Shown here piece by piece: positions 20,973-34,006 of a stretch of 64,000 nucleotides of DNA; position 1 is the first letter of the stretch; every line of letters starts with the position of its first letter. The notes below the pieces were generated by a model, which saw nothing but the letters and a program-made list of their open reading frames with translations, did not search any database and had not been told where the DNA came from. Origin of the DNA: Malus domestica (Eukaryota; Streptophyta; Magnoliopsida; Rosales; Rosaceae); contig NC_091670.1 in assembly GCF_042453785.1 (NCBI RefSeq), positions 37,025,501 through 37,089,500 of the forward strand, given 5' to 3'. Position numbers and translations under genes: made by a program.

Positions 20973-21545
20973 ACAACTTTAACCGGTTAAGATACCATTC
21001 TCTCTTCTGTAATATTATTTGCAACCCCTCCAACTCTTTTAAAGAGTTGGAAGGGCAGCCTAATACTTTAGCTTTAAAGCCTAGTTTATATATAAGCCAA
21101 TACTGTAATTAAATGGTACGTATTTTTTTTCAGTATTTCCTTCTATCGAAATACGTTCAACGTTGTATTAGGAGATTAATGTTTGTGAAAATAGCCTTAA
21201 AAAGGTTTATTACAGTATATTTCTGGTGTAGTTTACAAATTGTGGGGAAGACGAAGCCCCTCGTTTGCTCAATTAATCTCTCTCGTTGCATATGAACTGT
21301 AAGTTCGTGTCTGCATGGCTTTCTCTAAGCGATATTGACGGAGGAGGAGCTGAACTCTGAACTTCGGCTGCAGGAGTGAATGCTTTACATGCATATCGAA
21401 ATACCTAATTCTCTCATACTTCATATCTACACGCGCTTCGTTTGTGCATTTAAAAGCAGAATATTTGAGGTAATGGAGATGTATCTCTGCCTAATTTTGT
21501 CGCGAATTTAAGTCGTTTGCAAATGATTCTATCCGTAATTCTAAG
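20973..21545 (+). other. 3' untranslated region of ARF6 and short intergenic stretch
   Basis: The stop codon at 20970-20972 is followed by AT-rich DNA, with an inverted repeat around 21028-21050 (CCAACTCTTTTAAAGAGTTGG) that could form a hairpin in the 3' end. The transcript end cannot be fixed by eye. Confidence 0.4.
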
Positions 21546-21895
21546 ACCTAGTTTGGGAGTGAGGTGCTTAAAAAAAAAGCATCCATGAAAAAAAGCTGTG
21601 AGGGTTTTAGGTGTTTGGTAAACTGAAAAAAAAGGCTTATTTTGGAAGCTGCTGTGAGAATAAGCTGAAATCAAAGGAAAAAGCTGAAGCTGGTATTTGC
21701 AGCTTTGGAAAACTGGTTTTTTTTCAAAGCACACGGAGCTACAATGCTTCTTTAATGAAAAGACCCACTATTAGACTGCTTTTTTTTTCAAAAGCACTTT
21801 TACAAAAAAGTTTACCAAACGCTCTGCTGATTTATTTCACAGCCGTTTATTCTCACAACAGTTTTTTTTCAAAGCACAGCAATACCTAAGCCACT
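21546..21895. mobile_element. MITE family B, copy 1 (about 350 bp)
   Basis: Starts AGACCTAGTTTGGGAGTGAG and is nearly identical to 28389-28762 over its whole length, including 'AAGCTGCTGTGAGAATAAGC' and 'TTTACCAAACGCTCTGCTGA'. The right end has lost about ten bases relative to copy 2. Open frames inside it are accidental. Confidence 0.85.
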
Positions 21896-23101
21896 CTCGT
21901 GGCTTGTCCACTGCGAAGGTCAAGCCATTGACACGTGCCTCTGGGGGCGGAGGTCCCTAATACTGTTGCGAGGCTCCTATGAATGTTTATCAACCTTCTT
22001 TCACAATGGGCCCCTTACTGTGTCGGTATGCATGTTCTCAAAATTAAACACTATTTTTTTCAATTTTTCTTTTAATTGAAATTTTATAAATTGGGTTGGT
22101 GAGTAATCTCCAATTCTCCAACCACTAGAATGATTAGTCATAAGCGTTTTTTTTTAATTTTTTTATTTTTACTTGAACTTTGCCAAGCTCTTCAAATCTA
22201 ACTCTTTCCATTTAAAAAAAATCCACGTACTTGAAGTCGAATAAGGGATCGAACTCGAACATACACATTTATACAAAAAAAGTTTACTAAATTGTCAATC
22301 ATGTATATTTCCAGCGTCAAATAAAGGGTCGAACAAATGAGCATTTTGCTTCAAAAGAAGGTCAAAGAATATGACTTGGTTATAGTACATTCATTTACGT
22401 ATTAGATAACAAATGTATTAAATAAATACATGTACTGTAGGTCTACTTCCCAAAGAACAAGAGACGTTTAACGGAAAGGGATTCGGAGCAAATTCATTTC
22501 GACCAAATTCACATAGTTATGGATCCGGACCGTGAGAATTTGATCCAACGGCTACATTTATTATCACTTTTAAACGATCATTCTATTTGTAATCATTAAA
22601 TCAAATTTCAATGATTCGGATTCCAGACTAGATTGATTAGATGGAAAGATTTCACGGTCAAAAAAGTTTACCACTAAAGTGACCAGTGGACCCGAGTAGA
22701 AGTTTGGGTTATGCATGTTGTGGGGCTACCTACACAGATGGGACATTTTGATGGATGGAACGGTGACAAAGGTAGGGCACCCTCCACAACAATAATAGGA
22801 CCCTGCCCTTTTAAAAGGTAGGTTGGCATACAATTACAGGGCAGTGACTTTTTTTTATTGAACTTGCATTGTAATTTGCATGATCACTTTTGTCCATGAC
22901 CCCATGCTCTGTCATCCACACCATCACTGGATCAAAGTCTTCATCTTTGTTTAAACACAGAAAACAGAGACAAGATGAGCAGAAACCCTTTTATTGTCTG
23001 CCTGAATTGAAGTTCAGTCCAAAAGTCTTTGGAGGAGAAAATTTGTATATGATCTCGACGTTTAATTATTGGACTTCTTTTTTCTTTTTAATTTCTTCCA
23101 A
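21896..23101. other. Intergenic, no gene recognised
   Basis: AT-rich DNA between ARF6 and the remorin gene. No frame with family likeness. A stretch at about 22480-22640 has ends vaguely like the 10961 MITE but is too diverged to call. Confidence 0.4.
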
Positions 23102-23121
23102 TTGTGGTGTCATAGTGTGAT

Positions 23122-23284
23122 AGAGGTCGCACTTGATGCGATGGCAAGTGTCTTCGCCCATGAGCGGTAGATCTCAGGTTCAAGACTTGAGAACAGCCTC
23201 TCCATAAATGGGGGTAAGGCTAGCCGACATTCACCTCTCCCAGACCCTGCGTAAAGCGGAAATCTTGTGCATTAGGTAAGACCC
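23122..23284 (+). mobile_element. tRNA-derived SINE (Au-type), plus orientation
   Basis: The body starts AGAGGTCGCACTTGATGCGA, with box-B-like GGTTCAAGA and the 'CTCTCCATAAATGGGGGTAA' and 'CCCTGCGTAAAGCGG' blocks shared with 13672-13835. A perfect 20-bp duplication flanks it (23102-23121 and 23285-23304), proof of target-primed retroposition. Confidence 0.92.
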
Positions 23285-23494
23285 TTGTGGTGTCATAGTG
23301 TGATGGTAACACCATGTGAGAGTTGAGCTAGCATGAGTACAATCATTTATGCAGTATGTCGGGTTAGAGGTCGTGTGCTAATGGCTGTGTAGGTGTCATA
23401 ATTTGCTGACATGTGTTCAAAAAGTTAATTATATGCTTTTATTAACACGTGAGAAGTTAAAAATTAAAATAATTTTGATACCTAGTTTTATTAA

Positions 23495-23652
23495 AAGGAA
23501 AACTAATGAAAAATGTTTGAAAACTTTGAGTTTTAACGATAAGGACAAAATAATGGGTAAAGTGAATAGTACCAGGATTGACATTTTAGTGTAAAAATGT
23601 GGTTTTTCGTTAAAGTGAACAGTACCGCGGATTTTTTTGTTAAAACTCCCTT
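23495..23652 (+). mobile_element. MITE family A, copy 2
   Basis: It shares the landmarks listed for 12224-12380 with few mismatches, from AAGGAAAACTAATGAAAA to GTTAAAACTCCC. Confidence 0.82.
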
Positions 23653-24620
23653 TATTAAATGCAGAAAAGTAAAGAATCAGAATGATTATAGGTGGCACAA
23701 ATAAATATTTCTTTGCTTGCAAGGATTGCTCATGTAGACATAAGCAACTCAGAAAAGTAAGATTATGGTGGGAATTGTTGTTTAGTTTATAAGAAAGACA
23801 AGTTCCAAAAAGTGGATGCTGAAAAATGTATGTTAAGCCATGTTTGAAGCATGCCTAGAGGTGTCTAGGTTAAGTGGCCTGGCCTTGGGCATTGGGGGTG
23901 CCAAATATAAAAGAGCCCTCCAACTCTAGGGGTGTGCACAAGCATGTGGGGTTTCATTAAACAATACACAAAGGTATAAGCTTTTTGTCATGTGAGGTAG
24001 GAATACTTATTTCATCAAAAGTTGGGTTGGGAATTGGAAGATGTCCCATGAATTTCAAGTGGGACTAGGGACACCTATATCCAAGAACCTTTCTTAGGGC
24101 TAGGAGCCTAGGACTTTCTACAATGCTCCTATCTGGGCTGAAATAGGTTTAAGAGTTTGATGGTAGTGGGCTTAATTTAAGGTACAACAACTTTCAATTT
24201 GAGGTAGTCTTCTATGCGCATCCTAGTTGTGTGGGTGTGAGAAGCCATTCGAGGACTCAATATTGTTCGTCGACAGGCCACTCACACCCTCTGATGGGCA
24301 CCGATAGAGTTTGAAAGAGAGAATTTCTGCCTTCAACATACATAAGCTAAAATAAGTCTAACTAGTATAAAATTGCTTCAGATTTTTCTTCTCTCAAGAG
24401 TCTCAACATTCCCTATTTGTTCTCTTCTTTTCATCAAATCTCAGAAAGTTGGGGGAGATAGTGCAGACAATGACGGAACGTAGATGTTCAAAAACACTGG
24501 TTGCTCTTTCGATACAAAGTTTGTATATTACACACAAACTCCTTCAATCATACTAATGAGTACTGAACATGTACAATACAAGCGGTGTATGAAACTTTTC
24601 TTCTATATTTTGTTTCTGGT
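23653..24620. other. Intergenic, downstream of the remorin gene
   Basis: No gene seen. The last 100-200 bases probably hold the 3' untranslated region of the minus-strand remorin gene. Confidence 0.4.
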
Positions 24621-27470
24621 TTACCACAACCAACCGCAACAATTGTAATGAGATGATGGCATTCGTCCAGTCTGGCGGATGTATTCAGCTTGAGCTGCAG
24701 TTTTCTCTGCATTTTGATTCTTTCTGGCTTCAGCTGCTGCCCGTTTCTCTTCGGATCTTTGCTTTGCTAGTGTTATCTTCTTCACTATCTTGGATTGAGC
24801 TTGCGCTCTCATTTGTTCAACTTGAGCCTGAAAAGTACTCCGGAATTAGTTATGACAAATAAGTTATCCTCCCTACCAAAAACATATAATTTGAGAGTAC
24901 GAAACACTACTTGAGAGTCAAGAAAAGCATAAATTATAATACTTTCCCAATCGCCAGGTATAAAGTTAATAAATGGAGCTCACTGAACCAGTTCAATACA
25001 ATACAACAGAAATATCAACCAAGGTTTCAGACTCGAAAATAGAACAGTTCTGCTGACTAATGATGCAAAATCAAAATAACTTAAATACCTCTATTCTCTG
25101 CATCTCTGCTTCGAGTTTTGCCTTCTGCCGACTTTCCCATGCTTGGATTTGGATTTCATCGCGCTTGTATCTGAGAAATGTTAGCGTTCTCTAGTCATGT
25201 TAGGATGGCAGAATATATCTACATGGTTTCTAGTACCAAAGCATAACAGTACTCTCTCTATAAGAAGCAACGAAAAAAGGTGATCCAATTGAAGTTCTTA
25301 AAGTATGGGGGTTATTGGGTTGAAGAAGAAACCTTGCTGTATGTCTACATTTTTCAGCTTCCTCCCAGGCAGCTGCACGTTTTTCATACTCTATCCGCTC
25401 AAGTTCTGCCGTATCAGTTTTTTCAGCAGAAAGTTTTTTCTCCTGCTCATCTTTACTTGCCCAAGCGGCAATGTTCATCTTACCAAGCTGAACACCAAGT
25501 TCTACAATCTCCCTTCTTGTCTTGAGCTTTAATTCTTCTTCCGACAATTGCTTCTTGTTGTTTGGCGGTGATTCCCCATCAGTGGTAGGTGTGGGAGCCG
25601 GTGCACCTCCTCGGGGGGTTGACGGCATTGAAGAGATTGGGCTGCGGATTGGGGTTGTTGCCCCTTCGGGAGTGGCAGTCCTTGAAGGCTCTTGACTTGG
25701 GATAGGTGTCATTTCTGTTCCCATGTCTCTCATTGAGACTGCTCTTATGGCAGCAGTGCCTACATAAACCGAACGCAAAATGTCAATTTCCTCTGCCTCT
25801 GCTATACACCTTGAAGTCTACGAACAAGGAAGCTATAAGTAATGCAACAACGAATCTCTTGATATAGGCATTGAAAATTTTCATCGAAAAGAAATACAAC
25901 TCCTACATAACAAAGTACCACATGACGTTCTTAAAGCCAATGAAAGCGTACCTGCAGTATTTTCGACAGTACTTTTAGAACACGGTGCATTCCCATCACC
26001 TACCTCCATTAAACCTTTACTTTGTGTGGATTCATCAAACAAAGCATTCCCGTCAGAAGCTTGACCTGAACTCAATTGAGACTCCGAAGGAACAAAAGAG
26101 AATTTATCTAATCCAATCTGCGATGAAGGCTGACAGAAATCAACCCGCTTTGTGTCTGCCCCTCTGCCATTTGGCTTATAATCATAATTAGCAGACTCCG
26201 GAACCACCCTCACCATATTTGTCACCGGCAAACGAATTGTTTGGTTTTGTAAAGCACCCTTTCTGGGAAAATTAGCTTGAACAATTTGCTTACTCATTAT
26301 CCATTTCTCAGCGTCGTTCCACTTAGATGGCATAGTTCTTGAAAGCGTTCTCGAAAGGTGCTTATGTACCGACTTCTCCCCTTTATGAAACTCAAAACTG
26401 GATGAACTAGCATTACTATCATAATCAAGACTTTCGTCATCCATCATTCTCACGGGGTGAATTGCGCTTGAATTACCACTCTCACCCTTTGCATAAAGCT
26501 GCAATTTAACACGACCGGCATCACTATTTTCTCGTGGCAACGACTCCTTTGGTTGGCAAGAAGCCTGATCGCTTTGTCCAACGTCCAATGCCGCTTCCCT
26601 CAACAAATTCATGGACAGAACTTCCAAACCGGAAGATGTAACTGGACAGCACAAGACTTAATCAGTAAACAGTTTAGCATTTCGGCAATGCACGTAAAAG
26701 CCATTCGAGAGCTAAGCTGGGATTAATCGACGCTCGTGTTACAAATTTTCAAATCAAAAGAAGTGAGACAAACCTTCCTCATCGCCATTCATGGGGTCTA
26801 ACAAGCTATTCTTCACGAATTCTGAATCATCAAGCTTCGAGGGCGAAGTTCTTGAGGAGTTGCTGTTTGATCCATCCTTCTTTTTGTGATGGTGAGGCCC
26901 TATTAGCTTCATCCTCAATTTACTGGGAGAAATTATACCAGTCTGAGAAGGCAAACAAAAACGAAACAGTAAAAATTATTACCCTTCATTCCACTAATAA
27001 AAAAAGATGCTAAAAGCTGTGATCTTTGTGAACAAAATAAAATGATTAAACAAATCCAATTAATAAAATTACTTCAATCATTCCAAATCATCTCAAATTC
27101 GAACCAAATAGCATTATTTTGAGTTTCATTTTATTTTTAAAATTAAAAAAAAATAAAGAGGAAAATTAACAATTATTACAGAAATATAAAGTAATATTAC
27201 AATGAAGTAGCAAATGGGAACCCAAATTTGATTGAGCACATAAATATTACAGCAAAGCCAGTTTCAACAAAATTCATGATTCTTCAGTGCATTTTCTCAT
27301 TTTTCCCACCACCCCATTTCTAAAACAACCCCACAAAGTAAAAAATCATTCAGAAAAAGTCCATAACCAAAGAGAAAAAGCTCCATTCATCTCCAAAAGA
27401 AAATAAAAAAGTTGAAAACATGGGTTTTTGTTGAATTTACCTGAACTTTGTGTATCCTCTCGTACTCCAT
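24621..27470 (-). CDS. Long-type remorin family protein (6 exons, 534 aa)
   Basis: Coding exons, 5' to 3' on the minus strand: 27470-27441, 26942-26774, 26641-25952, 25759-25333, 25170-25089, 24827-24621. All have GT-AG introns and the frame is kept. The first 370 residues are Ser-rich and likely disordered, including a block conserved in long remorins ('MRDMGTEMTPIPSQEPSRT'). The C-terminal Remorin_C domain (about 372-515) is a charged coiled coil: 'AWASKDEQEKK', then 'YEKRAAAWEEAEK' and 'RDEIQIQAWE'. The last residues 'CCGWLW' contain Cys suitable for S-acylation, matching a membrane anchor. Remorins organise plasma-membrane nanodomains and affect plasmodesmata and pathogen responses. Its Arabidopsis counterpart is, from memory, At1g30320, next to ARF6 there too. 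Confidence 0.9.
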
Positions 27471-27479
27471 TAGATCTCT

Positions 27480-27483
27480 CTCT

Positions 27484-27526
<43 letters not shown>
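27480..27526. repeat. (CT)n microsatellite in the remorin 5' leader
   Basis: CT dinucleotides extend just upstream of the minus-strand start codon at 27470, reading GA on the sense strand. A second CT run lies at 27628-27647. GA-rich leaders are common in plant genes and can bind BPC factors. Confidence 0.85.
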
Positions 27527-27528
<2 letters not shown>

Positions 27529-27649
27529 ACTTTCTCTCTCTAAAAGAACCTTCTTTGCTCTCTAGAATATCATTCTGAGGAGGAACTAGAAAGAAAGAAG
27601 GGACCTTTAAATTGGGGGAAATACATCTCTCTCTCTCTCTCTCTCTCTG

Positions 27650-28388
27650 TATTTTGACTGTCTGTATTTTTTGGGTAGGCAGACAGTCTCAGAGACAGGC
27701 GTGTTTTCACTGTTCTAGTCATAAGATCGCATGATTTTGTTTGGTTTAGTTGTGCTCCTCTACAGCACAAGGCCGTGCTGTACTTCTTTCTGATCCTGAC
27801 ACGTCATCAATTGACCCCACCATCACCGGGGACCACATGACGTGCCAACAATCTGCAGGCGGACCTCTCTTCCCTTTAAATTATAGTTGGCGGGCTTTCC
27901 ACCAGAGCCAACGAGGAATTGCCCATTTTCTCATAGACCCGAATCCCGATTATTATTATTTTCCTTTGTATTATAATTTTATTTACTAATTAATTTTTCT
28001 ATTTTTGAAAATGACTCAAATGATTAAAGGCAGAGTGATTTTGAACAGTGACAATGATGAAAAGTGGAATTTCAGTTTGCTCTGCATATAAACTAGGGAT
28101 GGGCATTTAAAAAAAAAAAACCGACTGAACCGTCCGCATCGTGTTAGTGATTTGGTTTGGTTTGGTTTTTTTTTATATTTTTAATTATTTGTTGTTTAAC
28201 TGAACAGGACCGATCTTAATCGGTTTGGCAATTGGTTTCTCAAATTTTTAGGGTGCAGGTAATCGAATCGATCAGCATATATTTAATTTTATTTTTTAAT
28301 CATAATTAATACATGTAGTAATACAAATTGTTAGTTATTTACGAGTTAACGTGTTTCCACCATATGAAAACAAAACCTGATTAGTTTA
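27650..28388. other. Intergenic; left part of a probable hAT-type relic from 28093
   Basis: TAGGGATGGGC at about 28093 followed by 'GGTTTGGTTTGG' and 'TTAATCGGTTTGG' runs resembles the left end and interior of the hAT-like element at 46405. The matching 'AACCAACC' and 'CTAACCGACTAGG' region at about 28945-29030 may be its right side, with MITE family B inserted between. No intact right end was found. Confidence 0.35.
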
Positions 28389-28762
28389 AGACCTAGTTTG
28401 GGAGTGAGGTGCTTAAAAAAAAAGCACCTATGAAAAAAAGCTGTGAGGGTTTTAGGTGTTTGGTAAACTGAAAAAAAATGGCTTATTTTGGAAGCTGCTG
28501 TGAGAATAAGCTGAAATCAAAGGAAAAAGCTGAAACTGCTATTTGTAGCTTTGGAAAACTGGTTTTTTTTCAAAGCACATTGAGTTACAGTGCTCCTTTA
28601 ATGAAAGGACCCACTATCAGACTATTTTTTTTTCCAAAAGCTTTTTTACAAAAAAGTTTACCAAACGCTCTGCTGATTTATTTCACAGCCGCTTATTCTC
28701 ACAGCACAGCTGCTTATTCTCACATCAGTTTTTTTTCAAAGCACAGCAATACCAAACCAGCC
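28389..28762. mobile_element. MITE family B, copy 2 (about 375 bp)
   Basis: Nearly identical to 21546-21895. The ends TAAGACCTAGTTTGG and CCAAACCAGCCTTAA form imperfect inverted repeats bordered by TTAA-like bases. An extra 'CAGCTGCTTATTCTCA' repeat makes it longer than copy 1. Confidence 0.85.
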
Positions 28763-31628
28763 TTAAGATTTCCTTTGGAGAAGAATAGAGGGCACCATTT
28801 GGAGAAGGCAGCAGCAGCTGCTGCTTTGGTGCTCTTCTTGGACTACTTCATTTGTACTTTCCCTTGACCAATCACTCATATTAGTGCTAAGTTCTATAGC
28901 TTTTAGGAAAGACATTTGTTATGTATTTTCGCCTTCACACAACCGAGAACGATCAAAACCAACCCGCCATTTAGACCCAGCTTGGTTGGTTTTGATTGCA
29001 ATTTTAACCTAACCGACTAGGTTAGTTTGATTTCAGTTTTTGGCCCAAAATACCATTTTGCTTTAAGAAAATGGCGGTGAAAAAAATAATTACTTGTCAA
29101 TCTATCTAATCTAATCACCTAATTTGTGGGCCCTAATCTTTGATGATTATCAATCAAGCGTATGTAACAAATCATTACTTTCTGTTGCTATTCACACATC
29201 TATTTTTACTTCTCACTGGTAATTTCAATTTTCTTAATATTCTTTCATTCATATTTCTCTATTTCATCTCAAATTTAAATGTGACGTTGAACCTAACCGC
29301 AAACATGAGATGATTCAACCGTATAGATGGAGGTATATCCATCTATCCATATTTTTCATCACGTAGCTTGATCAAAGATTCGACAAATAATCATAAAATT
29401 ATTGCATAATTAAAGCAAGAACAAGAAACAAGTGTGTCATACAGTGTATCATTGATGATATTCGTGAGGATAATGATGTGGCACATGAGAGAGACCTATT
29501 TAATTAGCTTTCTCTTAACTAATTATTGTAATCGAGAGTTTTTACAAAAAAAATGTTAATAATCACAAATACATATTTTTGTTGAATTTTTTTTATATAC
29601 TGAATGATCACGGGCTTATATTTGGACATGGATGATGATGGCATGGCCAGAAATGTACCACATAATTAGATGTTCAGTCGTACCTTCTTCTTCTTCTACC
29701 TTTCCTCAGATTATGTGTGTATTTAGCAAATGATAATCTGCGGAAATGTAAGACTGTCTGCCACAGTTTTTCAAACTTATATCCTTAATTATTATTTGTC
29801 CTCCTATTTTTAAATATTTCTGTCATTTCACTAGATTTTTTTTTAAGAAAACTAATTAGATAATTTGTTTGGAATGCTTGATGAAGCAGAAATCAAATTA
29901 ATTCCCTTAATCGCGGGATAATATAGTGGAAGTGGTTAATAGCTGCATAATTGTTTAACTAACCATTTGCTTACTTTTTAAAGTAAATTCATAACGCATC
30001 ATGTCTAATTCAGTTCATCTTATATTTTAATACAATTAATAAAAGATCGAACTCAAATTTGTTTTAATTGATTACAACTTACCACGTTCAGTCCACTAAA
30101 GGATGCCAAAAGGGAAGAACAAAGTTGGACTCAGACTAAAGGGGAAAATGCCAAATGGTTTGTTAAAACTTAAATCGCGGAGGTGGCCGTTGTCGATTAG
30201 TTGAATAGATGTGAATGGAAGAATATATTAGGGGGAGGGGTGAGGTCAGCAGTCAAAGTGTCAAATATACTTTTGGTGAACACATGCACCAAAGCAAGAC
30301 TATTATTAAATTTGGACGTGAATGAACAGTGTCAGTCACATCTGATGGGTCACTTCATTGTGGTTGTTTGTAGGGTTCAGAATTCTATAATCCTATCATA
30401 AACTCTAATCTTGGTGTCATTTACCATGTGAAGAAATAGTTACTCTTTTTTCCGCATATTTCAAATCAATAACTCAATAAGCGTTGTTATTAGACGTGTT
30501 AAAATACATAGTATTGTGTTATTGATGTCGTATAGTATAGTGGCGTATCAAAAGATGCAATTTTAAACACATTAATGAAAGTTCAAAAATGATGAGTAAT
30601 CGTAGTTTCCCACTAGTTATCTCATTTTAAGAAAAGAAACACACTAATGAATCTCTTAAGTTATAAAAGGCTTATAGTAGCCATTTAGTCTTTATCTTTG
30701 CACTTTAAGGTTCGATTCTTTAGTCGTTTATTTATCTTAATTAGAAAAATCATAAAAATAAAGGATGATAAATATGATACGAATAATATTTTTTATATTA
30801 TATTATTAGCTAAGAATGAAAATTTAGTGCTCAAAGCCCCAGGAGGCAAAGTAATTAGGGATCCCTTATATTATAATCATGGGTCCTACACCTACGATTG
30901 TAATTCATCAAGAAAATAATTTGAACCAAGAAACATTCTTCACAGAGTTTGTATTGGCAATTTGGCATTACTCTTTGCAATGTGCTCGATCCGTGGATTG
31001 GGACTTGTAACCCTACTCACATGATGTGTTTTGCTTGTCAACTGGTCCATTACAAGCATCCATGGACGAAATGTGAACACTTGGCGCTTACAAAATCTTT
31101 GAAAACTTGGCTTAATCTGTAGCCTACTTCTCTGACCACATTCTGCACATGCCAAGTCCACAGAAAACTAGTCGGTTTCCCTCGTTTTTCTCTTTTTTCT
31201 TCTGCGGACTGCTCATATATCATACTCCAAAATCCAATCATGTGTTTGATATTCTTACTGTGATTGTGCTAGAGAGACAATTTGAAATGAAATTTTATAA
31301 GTAAAATGATGTAGTTGTTGATGATTGGATTACTATTAAAGTGTTGATTAACATGTTTATTTTATTTTTTATTGGTGACACATTATTTGATTTGCAAATT
31401 TTATTTGAAAATTTGATCTCCCTATCATTATTTTATTGAAAACTTTTTTGGGTTTATGAAGTTTTAAAAGAGTTGTTTTTCGATATCATTAAACTTGCGT
31501 TCAAATTTTTCTTACTTTTACACTGGATATTTTTACTAGCAATAAAAATATTTTATTTTATTTTATTTTATTTTTTGTAATCTGGTGGTGAATACCGTGA
31601 AAACACTAAACTATTTGAGAAGTACAAA
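28763..31628. other. Intergenic, AT-rich, no gene recognised
   Basis: Nearly 3 kb with only short, low-complexity frames. Nothing with family likeness was seen on either strand. Confidence 0.4.
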
Positions 31629-31801
31629 CTAGGCAGTTCCTACCAACTCCCATATATCATCAAACAAAAGATCACAAATCCAAATAGGAAATTCTTCAAA
31701 AAAACAAAGACCCATGTCAAGGTTGTAGCTCCAATTGGCTAAACAGTTTGCAACAAAATTCTTCTCTATGTAAATATGCTTGAGCTGAGAGTATTCGAAT
31801 T
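31629..31801 (-). pseudogene. LINE-type RNase H (RVT_3-like) C-terminal fragment
   Basis: The minus strand encodes about 55 residues ending in TAG: a 'LKHIYIEKNFVANCLANWS' block, then 'DMGLCFFEEFP' and 'LLFDDIWELVG'. The HI-x-R/I-E-x-N-x-x-A-x-x-LA pattern is the end of the RNase H-like domain found in plant LINE retrotransposons. It is bounded by a stop upstream. No reverse transcriptase part is nearby, so it is a relic. Confidence 0.55.
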
Positions 31802-34006
31802 AGTTTAAAAGCTCATCACAATGACGCAAAGAGACTGATCAAGAGGATGAAGATTATTGGATTACATATATAGCTTAGTTTCTACCTAGTTAAGATATTT
31901 TTCTTTTGTTCAAGTGATATTCCAATTTAATTTAAAGTGTTGGAAGAAGATTGTTCGAACTTAGATTCAATGAACAAATTAACACACTATTTTAACTAAC
32001 TTGTTCATGCCCTATGGATAGCCTCTTTGTTTATCTTTGTACAAGAGGGAATGAGGAAAGTAACCGAAAGGTTACTAGGGAGTAATATGAAACGGTTATA
32101 GCAATGAAAATTTATGAAAAGCCTAAATCTTGATGTTAGGTGGGTACGTATAGCAAAGGATACTCAATTACCAACAAATCATATGAGGCTTAGGCTTAGG
32201 CAAAGGATACTCCATATTAAAACCCCGAGGAGGCTTAGGCAAGACGATTCGCTATAACCTTCCTCTTGTCGACACCTTTGAGTGTTTCACGTTGCTACGA
32301 TTTTTAAACCTCGTTATGCTTTTTTGTAGTTTGTCATTGTTAGACATTTATCTCTGTCATTAACCAAAAAGAATTCACAATTGGAAATGGTAAGAAAAAT
32401 GAAGGCCATATTTCATATGATCTATAGGCAAAAGACCCGAGCAATAGTAGTCAATTTTGAATTGCACGCCCTTTAGTCACATAATTCAAACTTTTTTTTA
32501 ACTTTTGGTTGTAGGACTTGTAGACCAGGGCAAAGACCTAACATGCACCCACCATAGAAAATAAAGGCATCAATAGTTGCTCATATTGCGGTATGAATGA
32601 TTTAATAGTAAAAAGAACAAGCTAGAGATGGAGTGTGTTAGACCTTTTGTAGCAGAGAATACTATGTTTGTTTTGACTCTATTTGAATCAAAAGGCTCAA
32701 TGACCTTTTAGCTTTATTTTATTTTGGTCCCCTAAGTAATTGCCACTTTTTCTTCTCCAATCTTTGAAAGTTGTAAGGGAATAGCTTTGTTTTGATATGT
32801 AAAGCACTTTGTTTCATTAATATAAGTTTAATTCGATCCCTTTTTTCTTGACACAAGGATAAGGTTGGGTTAGCTTTAATTTATAGTCATTGAAGGTTTG
32901 CAAACTAATGACTTGTTTAAGACTATTTATAAAACTACTAAAATAGCTTTCTGACGGCCGAAAGTTGTATATATATGTGTGTAGCATAAAGTTTTAAAAT
33001 GTTTGTGGCTCATATAAGTGAATTTTAAAGAAATACTTGCTAAATGCTTTCACTTTTAAGTGTTTTTCTACGAAATACCTAAATTTTAGTAAAAAAGCAT
33101 TCAACGTTTTTATTTTAAAAGCACTTCCTGTTGTACTTATGAGCAAAAGTGTTTTCAAGCCATCATTCTTATTATCTTAAAGTTGGATGTGGTTCTCGTT
33201 GAAGATGGAATTAGGAAAGGGGAAATTCTCATTTCTGGGTTTATAATCATGCGTTATGGGCCTTTGCAGTTCATTGCAGGCATTAGCTTCTTGAAGATGG
33301 ATAGAGAAAGCAAAGGATATGATACCTAATAAAGGTGATTTGCCTTGGAAAGTTTGACAATTTGTTAGTTTGGTTATGATTTCTCCAAGATATTTTCCAG
33401 TAGGGTCCTTAAATGATTGAAAAGTCATGAAATGGCTTCGTAATTTTGACTATCCCAGCTAAGAGCATCAAATGCAGATTTAAATCTCTAATATGCAAGC
33501 CAGATCCAAACCTAACTTCTTATTATCTTTAAATTGGCAGGCGAGGTCTTTTAATTGGGTCCCTAATTAAACAGTTTGCACATTGATGTCAAACTACTCT
33601 TCAAATGTGTAGAAAATCGTAATTTGCTTTTTAGCGTGATAGATGACACGTAATTACATGTAAGAAGCTGAACATTTTTCTTTATTACATTGGAATGAAT
33701 CAAACTCTGAACTTATGATGCATAATCCTAACTCATTGCCCCTACCTTTCCCTCACCACTTGAGCTAACCCCAAGAGTGAGCATTAAGAAGCCAAATATT
33801 ATTCTTCCAGAAGACATAGCTGCGTCAATATATGTATTGCTTGCCATACAAGTTAAAGAGAAAAGGGTTCGTAACAATCGTGTGTATTTATATATTATAT
33901 ATTTTATTTTATTTATAAATATATGTAGGTTTACAAAAAAATTGATATGATCGATGGCCAGATAATACACTCATCATATATATATTAATTCAATTCAGTC
34001 GTACGA
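31802..34006. other. Intergenic, no gene recognised
   Basis: AT-rich. A weak inverted-repeat-like tract with 'AAGTGTTTTT' and 'AAAAAGCATT' at about 33000-33160 resembles the MITE at 36164 but is too diverged to define. Confidence 0.4.

Noticed and set aside
21611-21889. 92-codon plus frame
   Set aside because: It lies wholly inside MITE family B and a related frame recurs at 28478 only because the MITE recurs.
24653-24862. Plus-strand frames across the remorin exons (also 25280-25532)
   Set aside because: They are shadows of the remorin coding exons on the other strand.
28478-28867. 129-codon plus frame
   Set aside because: Mostly MITE family B sequence, with no protein-family likeness.
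33728-33970. 80-codon minus frame next to the 252-aa gene
   Set aside because: AT-rich, Ile/Tyr/Lys-biased, no family likeness. Probably 3' flank.
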